From assembly GCA_943788145.1 (NCBI GenBank), contig CALSPD010000013.1, forward strand, positions 124,001 through 188,000: a stretch of DNA of 64,000 nt. Direction: 5' to 3'. This DNA comes from an uncultured Flavobacteriales bacterium. GTDB taxonomy: Bacteria > Bacteroidota > Bacteroidia > Flavobacteriales_G > Salibacteraceae. This document shows, piece after piece, positions 25,480-34,666 of the stretch. Each line of letters starts with the position of its first letter. Position 1 is the stretch's first letter. The translations under genes were made by a program, and so were the position numbers. The notes under the pieces are model-generated. The model searched no databases. It had not been told where the DNA came from and worked only from the letters and a program-made list of their open reading frames with translations.

Positions 25480-27711
25480 TTATTGAATAACAATTCGCTC
25501 TACTGACGCACTGTTAGCTCCAATTACTTTAACCATATATACTCCAGAAGCAACTCCAGAAAGGTTAATGTCCATCATTTGGCCATTAGAAACAGAACCA
25601 TTGTTTTGATAAACAATCTCTCCTTTAACAGACTGAACTAGTATTTCAATTTCTTGATTCTGCTCGGCATTGAATACCAAGTTGAATGTACCGTTGTTTG
25701 GATTAGGAATAACATTGAAACCAAAGCTTGATGCATCAATATCACCAACTGAAAGGTTACAGTTGATATCAGTATTCGTGATGTTGAAATCATAGTTAGC
25801 AGTACAGAAGTTACCGTCAGTAACAGTAATGCTATAAGAACCTTCTGCATCAACAACTATTTCATTATCTGTTTCAGCAGTACTCCACTCATAGGTGAAA
25901 TCATTAGAAGATCCGGTTGTTGTAACAATTGGAGTTAAGGTTGCCGTAGAGTTAACGTTATCGCAATCCGCGTCAACAGCGATTACTATCGTTGTTGAAG
26001 TACAAAGCGATGCAGTCCAAGTTTCAATATTGATCATTGGGTTCGTTGTATTCGTCCAACCTGCGATAGTTCCGCTGTTTTGAGTATCAACCCAAACATT
26101 TCCAAAACCAGGATTAGCAGCGCTAGTTGAAGTTCTGATTGTTCCTGCAGAAACTGCATAACCTGCAATTACTTCCGTAACTCCAGCTGGAATTCCTACT
26201 GGATTATCAAAATGAACCATAACAGTTGTGTTTTGATCGCCTTCTACCACTGTGTAATAGGTCTGAGCAACATTAGCTCCGTCATTTAATGGGTTTTCAA
26301 AATCCACTACGATATTTCCGCTTGCGTCATATCCAGTAACGGGATATACGCCAACTTCTGCAACCGATCCAGCTGCTGTTTGGAAATTCGTGTTTGTGCT
26401 TGAATAATATAGGTTAAGAGAAACACCGCTAATAGTATCTACTGTGAATACATCAAATCGTGTGTAAATAGCATAGTTCCCAGTTCCCCAGTAAACACCG
26501 CTAGAGACAACGTCATCATTTCTTGAATACAATCGTTCAGAAACAGCGAAAGATTCTTCGATGATGTTGTCATCCGGGAAATCATCTGTAGAGTCTGCAC
26601 TCACTTCGAAGGAAACGTCATAGTTACCAATAGCAGTTGCAGAAAACCCATTTTCAACGTTAGCCGAATCATAAGAAATAGCAGGGAAAGTAAATGGAGT
26701 TACTTGTGAACTAAAGTTCATAGCTCCGGTTACCGTAGCTTTCATAGTTGCATTAGTCTGAGCAGTAGATCCTAAATTAGCGATCGCAGCACCAAAAACA
26801 ATCGTGTCAGCAGATGCTTGTCTCACTGGAATTTGAGAATAATAGTTATTGAACTGATAATCGCTCAAAAAAGGTCCCCATCCATCAAAGAATACATCAC
26901 CTATTGAAAGGTCATGATCAGGTGGAGTTGTAAGTGCGATATCATCCAACTGCCAGTAATAATAACCAGGCAGGTTAGCGGCTGTATTCGATGCGTAAAG
27001 GAATCGAACTTGACCAGCAGGTTGACCGCCTAAAACGCTTGAAACATCAATTTTGATGAATTCAACATCAGGGCTTATTTCGTTTACTGAATAATAATCC
27101 TCACCATTCCAAACGGTATCCTGAGTAGCGAAACCATCGTTAGTAACTACAACATAAAAGAAAGATTGATAATTTCTTAAATGAGATTCAAAAGTCAATA
27201 GAACTTGTGGATACAAACTGCAATCTATTTGTGGGCTTGTTAAAGCTGCTTGATGATTTGCAGATGACTGTTGCCCATTTCCATTAGCAACTCCACCGTT
27301 ATCCCACCAGTCAGAATCCATAATTACGAATCCGTTAGCTGCTGTAGTAGACTCTATCGGGCCTGTTCCTGAAGCATAAGCTCCTTGAGACCCAACCGTG
27401 TTGTTTGGAGTAGTCGAAGTGCCCCTATACTGCCATCGTTCTTGACCGCTAGACAGGGAAGTGTTTGTCCAACCATTTGTGATTCCTCCAGCGAAATCTT
27501 CGCTCATGATAACGAACCCAAGTTCGTCATTGTAAATTTTGCTTGTCCATGATGGAGATTCCTCTACACCAAGTCGGTAAGAAGTCTCCATGAGTGGAGC
27601 ATGCATGTCCGTAACCCCCAGGTTACTTTTCGATAAATTCTTGTTTGGAGACTGTGCGAAAACAGCTCCAGAAACGATTATCGAACTTAAAAGTAGAATT
27701 CTGTTCTTCAT
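25480..27711 (-). CDS. Large secreted protein with T9SS type A sorting domain
   Basis: A 743-residue secreted protein with a signal peptide ending AVFAQ. The N-terminal half (about 70-260) resembles MAM/jelly-roll adhesion domains (SEDFAGGITNGWTN...YYWQLDDIALTTPP). An Ig-like segment follows (about 285-385), then an unassigned region with many Thr and Asn, a SprB-like stretch near 595-640 (YEWSTAETDNEIVVDAEGSY) and a type A C-terminal domain (NPNNGTFNLVF to RIVIQ). It is probably a surface adhesin or a secreted binding protein. No catalytic motif was found. A promoter candidate with both -33 and -7 elements lies 55 bp upstream. Confidence 0.83.
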   Translation of the reverse strand: MKNRILLLSSIIVSGAVFAQSPNKNLSKSNLGVTDMHAPLMETSYRLGVEESPSWTSKIYNDELGFVIMSEDFAGGITNGWTNTSLSSGQERWQYRGTSTTPNNTVGSQGAYASGTGPIESTTAANGFVIMDSDWWDNGGVANGNGQQSSANHQAALTSPQIDCSLYPQVLLTFESHLRNYQSFFYVVVTNDGFATQDTVWNGEDYYSVNEISPDVEFIKIDVSSVLGGQPAGQVRFLYASNTAANLPGYYYWQLDDIALTTPPDHDLSIGDVFFDGWGPFLSDYQFNNYYSQIPVRQASADTIVFGAAIANLGSTAQTNATMKATVTGAMNFSSQVTPFTFPAISYDSANVENGFSATAIGNYDVSFEVSADSTDDFPDDNIIEESFAVSERLYSRNDDVVSSGVYWGTGNYAIYTRFDVFTVDTISGVSLNLYYSSTNTNFQTAAGSVAEVGVYPVTGYDASGNIVVDFENPLNDGANVAQTYYTVVEGDQNTTVMVHFDNPVGIPAGVTEVIAGYAVSAGTIRTSTSAANPGFGNVWVDTQNSGTIAGWTNTTNPMINIETWTASLCTSTTIVIAVDADCDNVNSTATLTPIVTTTGSSNDFTYEWSTAETDNEIVVDAEGSYSITVTDGNFCTANYDFNITNTDINCNLSVGDIDASSFGFNVIPNPNNGTFNLVFNAEQNQEIEILVQSVKGEIVYQNNGSVSNGQMMDINLSGVASGVYMVKVIGANSASVERIVIQ

Positions 27712-27766
27712 AATCTGTTGTTTAGTATTTTAAATGATATCACTATTTCTGATAGAAAATAGACGT

Positions 27767-27795
27767 CAAATTTAATACACAAGTTTGTCAATCAA
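27767..27795 (-). promoter_or_regulatory. Candidate promoter for the T9SS protein gene at 25480-27711
   Basis: On the minus strand TTG (27795-27793) is followed after 18 nt by TAAATTTG (27774-27767), a full match to the Bacteroidota TTG/TAnnTTTG promoter. It lies 55 nt upstream of the start codon. The rest of the 182-bp intergenic stretch 27712-27893 shows nothing else recognisable. Confidence 0.55.
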
Positions 27796-27893
27796 GCTTA
27801 TGGTCGATATTAATTTGACGGACATTTAAGTTTAATTGGAGAGCTACATTGTAAATATGCTCACATTAAAATGAAGGAAGAGGACGACCGAAA

Positions 27894-30800
27894 TCAGAAA
27901 ACGATCAAACGAAGTGATTCCCTGTATCCGTTTTCAAATTCAACGGTGACAATGTGAACTCCGGCTGAAAAGAAATTTAATTGTCCTGATTTACCATTTA
28001 TTTCGCAGGTGTATTTTGCATGGCGGCCGAGTAAATCTCTAACTACAATTTGGCGGATTTCAAAATCTGAAATCAAATGAAAGTGATTAAATATAGAACC
28101 AGGGTTCGGAAAAAATTTAGTGCTGGTAAGTTCAGGGCTACTTAGCTGATCGACTCCTAGCGGGTTGTTGCTTAGGTATTTTTCATAATTCAGCGAGCAT
28201 CCGAATTGATCTGTTATGTGCACTGAATAAAACCCAGTGTCTACGTTTACTAAATCTTGGAATCGATTCCCATTACTCCAGGCGTAGTTATAAGGAGGTG
28301 TACCTCCAAAGACAGATAGATATATACTGGCATCTAAGCTCGAAACACCATCGGTGTCACCGAAGATTGAATCGACAGTCATGAAGAATGGAGGCTGCGA
28401 ATAAACTTTAGTACTGAAACTCAAAGTACAGCCCTCATTGTCAGTAATAGTTAGCGCATAGTCGCCTTCAGAAAGATTAGTGATATTGTTGCTTGTTGAA
28501 ACACTTGGTGTCCAAGCGAAGCTATAGGGCTTAGACCCACCATTAACTAAGCATTTAATGGAGCCAGTTGGGTTGTTGTGGCAGGCAATTCCTTGCTCTA
28601 TGAAATCAATGAAAAATGGTTCACCCAATTCTTGGATGGAATAACTTCCAAAACTCTTACATCCAAGGCTATCTGTTACGGTAAGCTCATATTCACCCGA
28701 GTTGACATCGACCAATTGATAACTCGTATCCGCGTTGCTCCATTCAAAGCTGAAAGGGGAATTAATTCCACTTGCACCGATTTCTAAACTCCCAGTTTCC
28801 GAACCATAACATTCGACATCAGAGGTGTTGAGGAGGTTTAAAACAGGTGCGTTTGAGTCATTCAAGAAAACCTTTACAGAAGAGGAACAATTGATTGAGT
28901 CCGAAACCGTAAGTTCATATATTCCAGATTCGAGCGCCTGAATGTTATTTACGCTGTCTCCTGTGTTCCACAGGTATTTGAAAGGTGGTGTTCCAATTGC
29001 TGTTGCTGACAATTTTCCATTGTTAGCCGCGCAACTCGATGGTTGAATACCGACAGCGATATTCAATGGGCTGCTTCCTAGCAAACTAATCGTGGTGTCG
29101 AAATCGCAACCGTTGTCGTCTACTATATTTATAGGATACTGCCCTTGACTCAAGTGAGTAATCTTGTTAACGAAGGCGTTGCCGTTTAAAAATGTTCTAA
29201 GGGGCTCTTGACCGCCACTTGCGTTTAGAAGAATTGCTCCTTTTTGAGTTCCACAGCTGTCCAAGGCGATAATTGGGTTCACGGCAATTTGCTGAGCAAT
29301 TTCTAAGTTGAAAACACGACTATATATACAGTTATTTCCATCCGTTACGATCACCTGGTATGAACCAGCTTCTAAATTATCGATATGGTCAATATTCCCA
29401 GCACCGTTTGACCAGGAATAGGTGGCAAGAAAATTAACATCAATGGCCTCTACTTCAATTTGACCATCGCTGGTTCCCTGGCAACTTTCATTTTTAACTG
29501 TTGCTTGAATGTGTCCAGGGCAATTTTCGTCAACGACAGGAAAAACCAAGCTCAAATTCGGGAAATAAGCCAAATGAATCCATTGCTGTCCTGGATTTTG
29601 ATAATAAGAAATACCATGCGGTGATTTCTTCTTACTAGTTGAGCTAATAACTAAACGATTTGAAACATTGGTTTCAGATTCAAGAATGAACAAATATTTA
29701 CCAGGGTCGAGGACCTTGTTTAATTCGACTCTTATTGACTTTCCAATATCTGTTGAGCTTATAGCTACAGGGGAACTGCTGTAAATAGAAGAAGTCAATG
29801 TGTTGAAGTCAAAAATTTTAACCTTGAATCGCGCACCAACCGTTGTCGTTGGATGAATGCCTATCCAAATCGCTTGGACGGTATCTGATTTAAAAATTTG
29901 ATAAACTGAACCCATCCTAGAGGCCTCGTCTACCATCCAGATTCCGGTACCATCTGAAGTGCCGTCCGTTCTGCTATAAATACTGTCGCTAACCATAAAT
30001 GTGGATGAAAATGAATTATCCAAAATGTTACTGTCGATGGAGTCCGTTAACAGAGTTGAGGTTAGGGTATATGTACCGCTATCGTAAGGTGTATATGTTA
30101 GGTTTTTTCTGAAGTGAACTAACTTTTCATCGCCTGATGCAAAATCGAACGAGGCTGTGGTGTCAGAAAAGGAAACGGGGCCATTGACTTCAACTTTCAG
30201 CCTAGCGTTTTTTTGCTTTAAAGTGCCGTTTTCGACCAAAGCACTAAACTCTAAATGTGCGTGTTGCGCTTGAGATCTCGGCATACTATGTCCCAAATAA
30301 CCTGATGCAGAAATATTGCCTTTGATGCTATAGAATTCAGATAACCGGAAATCATCGGCCGCTTTATTAGCTAGAAAAACATCGTCAATGGCTAAGCCAG
30401 AAGCAAAATTACCATGATCATTGTATCGGAACCTAAACTGAAATCCCTGATCGTAAAATGAGGTGGGGACAATGATTGAATAAGTCTCCCAATTGGCACT
30501 TCCCGGGATTGTGAAAATTGTCATCCAACCCGTACCGTGATCCTTTATCTGCAATTCGGCTGTTTGTGAGCCGCTACCATTTTGATAAGCAGAAAAGCCA
30601 ATTCTTACAAAATCTTGGGTCGATAAATTAAATGCTTTTGAAGTCAAAAGATCTATGCTTTTGTCGCAATTGCATACATCGTCATTCGTTGCAGCGAAAA
30701 AACCATGATGAGGAACTGGCCAAAACCCATTTTCATTGGTTTGTCCAATCTTAGTGCCAGCTGTTACAGAAGCAAATCCTTGATCTCCAGCGCTAAATGT

Positions 30801-30992
30801 CGACCATCCAGCCGGTAAATTGGGCACCGAAACATTATCAAAACCTTCGTAAAAAATAAGCCCTTTTGGCAGTGGGTTTATTGCCCTAGATTCATTTGCA
30901 AAACTTTGTTCAATAGTGGTTCCGCTAAATTTTTGCGCATGCAATCCTAAGGCAAACAAAAGCGAAAACGAAATGACCAAAAGTTTTTTCAT
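27894..30992 (-). CDS. Secreted protein with six SprB-like repeats and T9SS type A domain
   Basis: A surface/secreted protein of about 1032 residues. The ORF starts at 31016, but the signal peptide MKKLLVISFSLLFALGLHAQ begins at Met9, and TACCTTTG lies 8 nt before that ATG. The N-terminal part is a MAM-like adhesion domain (about 50-220, LIFYEGFDNVSVPNLPAGWS). From about residue 490 six tandem repeats of about 70-80 residues follow, each of the type C...(S/T)G-I...YSWSNG...NL-AGSY-V-VTD-N-C, as in the SprB gliding adhesin. A type A C-terminal domain (FFPNPGSIFNHFHL to RLIVF) follows. It is likely a T9SS-exported adhesin, far shorter than SprB itself. Confidence 0.85.
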   Translation of the reverse strand: MKKLLVISFSLLFALGLHAQKFSGTTIEQSFANESRAINPLPKGLIFYEGFDNVSVPNLPAGWSTFSAGDQGFASVTAGTKIGQTNENGFWPVPHHGFFAATNDDVCNCDKSIDLLTSKAFNLSTQDFVRIGFSAYQNGSGSQTAELQIKDHGTGWMTIFTIPGSANWETYSIIVPTSFYDQGFQFRFRYNDHGNFASGLAIDDVFLANKAADDFRLSEFYSIKGNISASGYLGHSMPRSQAQHAHLEFSALVENGTLKQKNARLKVEVNGPVSFSDTTASFDFASGDEKLVHFRKNLTYTPYDSGTYTLTSTLLTDSIDSNILDNSFSSTFMVSDSIYSRTDGTSDGTGIWMVDEASRMGSVYQIFKSDTVQAIWIGIHPTTTVGARFKVKIFDFNTLTSSIYSSSPVAISSTDIGKSIRVELNKVLDPGKYLFILESETNVSNRLVISSTSKKKSPHGISYYQNPGQQWIHLAYFPNLSLVFPVVDENCPGHIQATVKNESCQGTSDGQIEVEAIDVNFLATYSWSNGAGNIDHIDNLEAGSYQVIVTDGNNCIYSRVFNLEIAQQIAVNPIIALDSCGTQKGAILLNASGGQEPLRTFLNGNAFVNKITHLSQGQYPINIVDDNGCDFDTTISLLGSSPLNIAVGIQPSSCAANNGKLSATAIGTPPFKYLWNTGDSVNNIQALESGIYELTVSDSINCSSSVKVFLNDSNAPVLNLLNTSDVECYGSETGSLEIGASGINSPFSFEWSNADTSYQLVDVNSGEYELTVTDSLGCKSFGSYSIQELGEPFFIDFIEQGIACHNNPTGSIKCLVNGGSKPYSFAWTPSVSTSNNITNLSEGDYALTITDNEGCTLSFSTKVYSQPPFFMTVDSIFGDTDGVSSLDASIYLSVFGGTPPYNYAWSNGNRFQDLVNVDTGFYSVHITDQFGCSLNYEKYLSNNPLGVDQLSSPELTSTKFFPNPGSIFNHFHLISDFEIRQIVVRDLLGRHAKYTCEINGKSGQLNFFSAGVHIVTVEFENGYRESLRLIVF

Positions 30993-31000
30993 GGTTAGAT

Positions 31001-31008
31001 CAAAGGTA
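31001..31008 (-). promoter_or_regulatory. Candidate -7 element 8 nt before the SprB-repeat gene
   Basis: Minus strand TACCTTTG matches TAnnTTTG exactly and ends 8 nt before the ATG at 30992. No clear TTG at canonical spacing. It lies in the short gap after gcvP. Confidence 0.35.
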
Positions 31009-31037
31009 ACGTTCAATCTTCAAGAAGATTATATCCT

Positions 31038-33917
31038 TTAATCTTCAACCTGTAAAGACAAGTGTGTTTCGTATTCCTCTATAGGAGGGCAAGAGCAAAT
31101 TAAATTTCGATCCCCGTGCGCGTCATCTATCCGAGAAACAGGAACCCAATATTTGTTTTCGTTTATCCAAGGAAGTGGGAATGCGGCTTGCTGTCGTGAA
31201 TATTGGTAGTCCCATTCTTCTGATAAAAGGGTTTGTGCCGTATGTGGCGCATTTCTTAAAACACTTAATTCTGCTAAACGGTTTCCATTTTCAATATCAG
31301 TGATTTCTTTTCTAATAGAAAGCAAGGCTTCCGCAAATCGATCAAGTTCCTTTTTTGATTCACTTTCGGTCGGTTCTACCATCAATGTGCCAGCAACTGG
31401 AAAAGAAACGGTCGGTGCATGAAAACCATAGTCAATCAGTCGTTTGGCTATATCCGTAACTTCTATATGTGCAGATTTTTTAAAAGGACGACAGTCGAGG
31501 ATCATTTCGTGTGCAACCCTATTGTTCTTTCCAGAATAAAGTACATCAAATGAGCCTTGAAGTTTAGCTTTTAGGTAGTTGGCATTGAGTATTGCAAATT
31601 TGGTGGAAGCAGTCATGCCATCGCCACCAAGCATTTTTACGTAACCATAGGAGATCAATAAAATTAAGGCGCTGCCAAACGGAGCTGCCGACACGGGAGA
31701 GATTCCTTTATCGCTGCTGACCTTATGATAAGGGTGTGATGGCAAGAAAGGCGTTAAATGCTTTGCGACTCCAATAGGTCCAACCCCCGGTCCGCCTCCT
31801 CCATGAGGTATAGCGAAGGTTTTATGCAGATTAAGGTGGCAGACATCAGCCCCGATATTCGCGGGATTTGTGAGGCCAACTTGCGCGTTCATGTTTGCGC
31901 CATCCATGTAAACTTGTCCACCATTCGCGTGAATGATTTTAGTGATTTCCATTATGGATTCTTCAAATACCCCGTGTGTTGAAGGATAAGTCACCATCAA
32001 TGCCCCTAACGTTTCTTTGTATTCTTCTGCACGAGATTTGAGATCTTCGACATCAATATTGCCCAGTTCATCGCACTTCACCACAACGACCTTCATACCG
32101 GCAACAACTGCGCTTGCAGGATTCGTTCCATGCGCAGATGACGGAATCAACACAACGTCTCTGTTTCCGTTACCTTTTGATTCATGGTAAGCACGAATCA
32201 CCATAAGTCCAGCATATTCGCCTTGAGCGCCAGAATTTGGTTGAAAGGAAACAGAATCGAAACCTGTAACTACACAAAGTGCGTCATGTAGGTTTTTTAT
32301 TACTTCAAGATACCCAACAGCTTGATCCGAAGGAACAAATGGGTGAAGATTAGCAAAAGATGGGTTTGAAATCGGATATAACTCCGAGGCAGCGTTAAGT
32401 TTCATGGTACAACTACCTAATGAAATCATGCTTCGAGTAAGTGATATATCCTTGTTTTCGAGTGACTTGATGTAGCGCATCATGTCCGTTTCACTTTGGA
32501 ATGAATTGAAAATCGGATGTGTCAGAAACTCTGAACTTCGAGTCAATTCAGGGGTAATTGCATTAGAGTGAGCCCAATCAACAGCAACGGTTTTATCTCC
32601 TGCAGCATCAGCAAAAATTTGTACCACCGCAGATAGGTCAATAGCAGACGTGGTTTCATCAACCGTGATACATATGCAATCGTTATGATACCATAAATTG
32701 GTTTCATTCGCAACCGCCAGTGATTGTATCTTTTTATTGTCACCACCAATAACACAAACAGTGTCAAAAAACACGTCATGCTTTATTTTATAACCAAGTC
32801 CGCTAAGCGCAACTGCTAAGGAATTTGCCTTTGCCGCAATTTCAGAAGCGATTTCCTTTAATCGTTGTGGGCCATGATAAACGGCATACATACTTGCCAT
32901 AATTGCAAGGAGAGCTTGTGCTGTGCAAATATTACTTGTTGCTTTATCTCTACGGATGTGCTGTTCACGAGTTTGCAGCGCCATTCTTAATGCTGGACGA
33001 CCGTCTCTATCTATTGAAACACCGATTATTCTTCCAGGGATATTTCGTTTGTATTCATCTTTCGTGGCAAAAAAACCAGCGTGCGGCCCACCAAATCCCA
33101 TAGGAACACCAAATCGCTGAGAGTTCCCAACAACTACATCAGCTCCCCATTCTCCTGGGGGTTTAAGTAATGTAAGTGCCATAAGGTCTGTTGCAACAAC
33201 AAGCTTGATGTTGAGCTCTTGAAGGCCTGAAACGATATGCCTCATGTCTTTCACTTCTCCTTCTCGATTTGGATATTGCACTAAGACAGCAAAGTAGTCT
33301 TCATTTAATATAGCGCTATCCAAATCGCCTATTTCAACCTCGATTCCAATTGCAACACTTTTACCAGTAACAACCTCTATGGTTTGACCGAAACATTGAG
33401 CATCGATAAACAGTTTGTTTACACCAGATTTTATTTGACCTCTACTTCTCGAATGAAATAACATGGCTACGGCCTCCGCAGCAGCAGTAGATTCATCTAA
33501 TAGACTGCCATTCGCGATGGGCAAGCCAGTTAAATCTGTAATAACGGTTTGATAGTTTAGGAGACCTTCCAATCGGCCTTGCGATATTTCCGCTTGATAG
33601 GGCGTATAAGCCGTATACCATCCTGGATTTTCAAGAATATTTCGCTTGATTACTGCTGGCGTTATCGTTCCGTAATATCCCTGACCGATATAGTTTTTAA
33701 AGAGTTGGTTTTTATTACCAAGTGCTGTGATATGTTGGGCAAATTCAAATTCTGTGATGCCAGCATCCACATTTAACGGTGTTTTCAATCGAATTGAGGC
33801 AGGTATTGTCTCTTCAATCAATTGATCTAAACTCTTCACGCCAATCGTGCTGAGCATGTTTTTTACTTCTTCTTTGCGCGGGCCTATGTGCCGAAGTTGA
33901 AAGGAATCGTGATGCAT
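31038..33917 (-). CDS. gcvP: Glycine dehydrogenase (aminomethyl-transferring), P-protein
   Basis: A 959-residue single-chain P-protein of the glycine cleavage system. It decarboxylates glycine with pyridoxal phosphate and passes the aminomethyl group to the lipoyl H-protein. It begins with the family N-terminus RHIGPRKEEVKNML, has the N-terminal half signature YTPYQAEISQGRLEGLLNYQ, and in the C-terminal half the PLP lysine in CHLNLHKTFAIPHGGGGPG (about residue 695). Full length, with N and C domains fused as in E. coli. The other gcv genes are not in the window, so the system is dispersed. A promoter candidate lies upstream. Confidence 0.97.
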   Translation of the reverse strand: MHHDSFQLRHIGPRKEEVKNMLSTIGVKSLDQLIEETIPASIRLKTPLNVDAGITEFEFAQHITALGNKNQLFKNYIGQGYYGTITPAVIKRNILENPGWYTAYTPYQAEISQGRLEGLLNYQTVITDLTGLPIANGSLLDESTAAAEAVAMLFHSRSRGQIKSGVNKLFIDAQCFGQTIEVVTGKSVAIGIEVEIGDLDSAILNEDYFAVLVQYPNREGEVKDMRHIVSGLQELNIKLVVATDLMALTLLKPPGEWGADVVVGNSQRFGVPMGFGGPHAGFFATKDEYKRNIPGRIIGVSIDRDGRPALRMALQTREQHIRRDKATSNICTAQALLAIMASMYAVYHGPQRLKEIASEIAAKANSLAVALSGLGYKIKHDVFFDTVCVIGGDNKKIQSLAVANETNLWYHNDCICITVDETTSAIDLSAVVQIFADAAGDKTVAVDWAHSNAITPELTRSSEFLTHPIFNSFQSETDMMRYIKSLENKDISLTRSMISLGSCTMKLNAASELYPISNPSFANLHPFVPSDQAVGYLEVIKNLHDALCVVTGFDSVSFQPNSGAQGEYAGLMVIRAYHESKGNGNRDVVLIPSSAHGTNPASAVVAGMKVVVVKCDELGNIDVEDLKSRAEEYKETLGALMVTYPSTHGVFEESIMEITKIIHANGGQVYMDGANMNAQVGLTNPANIGADVCHLNLHKTFAIPHGGGGPGVGPIGVAKHLTPFLPSHPYHKVSSDKGISPVSAAPFGSALILLISYGYVKMLGGDGMTASTKFAILNANYLKAKLQGSFDVLYSGKNNRVAHEMILDCRPFKKSAHIEVTDIAKRLIDYGFHAPTVSFPVAGTLMVEPTESESKKELDRFAEALLSIRKEITDIENGNRLAELSVLRNAPHTAQTLLSEEWDYQYSRQQAAFPLPWINENKYWVPVSRIDDAHGDRNLICSCPPIEEYETHLSLQVED

Positions 33918-33940
33918 CTTTTTAGCTTAAAAATGGAGTG

Positions 33941-33974
33941 CAAATATAGTTTCTAACGCATCCTAGAACAGCAA
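33941..33974 (-). promoter_or_regulatory. Candidate promoter for gcvP
   Basis: On the minus strand TTG (33974-33972), 23 nt, then TATATTTG (33948-33941): a perfect -7 element at the long end of the usual spacing. It leaves a leader of about 20 nt before the gcvP ATG. Confidence 0.5.
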
Positions 33975-34010
33975 ATTGATCACTTGGATCAATTGAACAA
34001 TTCAAGTGAT
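33974..34010. repeat. Overlapping inverted repeats in the gcvP / 34045 divergent region
   Basis: AATTGATC-ACTTG-GATCAATT (33974-33994) is an 8-bp perfect hairpin. Its loop and right half also belong to a second, mutually exclusive pairing, ATCACTTG (33979-33986) with CAAGTGAT (34003-34010), followed by TTTTTAATTTT. It may be an operator pair or alternative RNA structures in the leader of the plus-strand gene. It does not resemble the glycine riboswitch. Confidence 0.45.
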
Positions 34011-34044
34011 TTTTAATTTTAAAAAATCGCATGTTTGCACCTGA

Positions 34045-34665
34045 ATGAAAAATACAGTCCTTGCTCTTCTTTTAGCTTTTTCATCGGGAGTTGCCTTTGG
34101 TCAAGAGGCAGAACCTAGCATCTTACTTATTACTGGGAAAACGGTAGAGGGAACTGTTGTGAATGAAGATAGTTTGTTTATTCACTATGTATTCGAGAAA
34201 CGTTCTGGAAAAAGAGTTGAAAAGAAATTAGATTGGGAACGGGTGTTTTCTTTTGTGGACGCGGAAGGAAATGAACGAGTGATCTATGTTCCGGATTCCA
34301 CTTTGGGGAATTATTTTACCGAAGAGGAAATGCGCTATTACATAAAGGGCGAACAAGATGCTTTGTCTGGGTATAAGTCAAATTGGACCATTTGGGTTGG
34401 AGTTCCCGTTTCAGGTGGATTAGGGTACGTACTATCCTCAAGTCCATTGGTTTTTACTGTTCCGTTTTTTTACATGATAGGTGCGGCTCTACCCAAATAC
34501 AAGATGACTCCTTCAAGTATATCGGACGCTTCCTTGCTCAGACAGCCAGCATATATTTTAGGTTATGAACGCACAGCGCGGACCAAAAGGCTTTTCAAAT
34601 CATTAGCATCAGGCATGGTAGGAGCCGCGGTTGGTGTGTTGATTGGCCAACTCACAAAACCATAG
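34045..34665 (+). CDS. Exported membrane protein of unknown function
   Basis: A 206-residue protein with a signal peptide (MKNTVLALLLAFSSGVAFGQ). A small beta-rich domain follows (about 25-85, ILLITGKTVEGTVVNEDSLFIHYVFEKRSGKR). Two hydrophobic Gly-rich segments (about 113-155 and 187-202, MVGAAVGVLIGQL) suggest membrane insertion. I recognise no characterised family. Its stop is 1 bp from the ATG of the UbiA-like gene, so the two form an operon. The leader contains the overlapping inverted repeats described separately. Confidence 0.72.
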   Translation: MKNTVLALLLAFSSGVAFGQEAEPSILLITGKTVEGTVVNEDSLFIHYVFEKRSGKRVEKKLDWERVFSFVDAEGNERVIYVPDSTLGNYFTEEEMRYYIKGEQDALSGYKSNWTIWVGVPVSGGLGYVLSSSPLVFTVPFFYMIGAALPKYKMTPSSISDASLLRQPAYILGYERTARTKRLFKSLASGMVGAAVGVLIGQLTKP

Positions 34666-34666
34666 A

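Noticed and set aside
33918-34044. Glycine riboswitch upstream of gcvP
   Set aside because: The leader on the gcvP side is only about 20-30 nt and has no riboswitch-like architecture; the hairpins present are simple inverted repeats.
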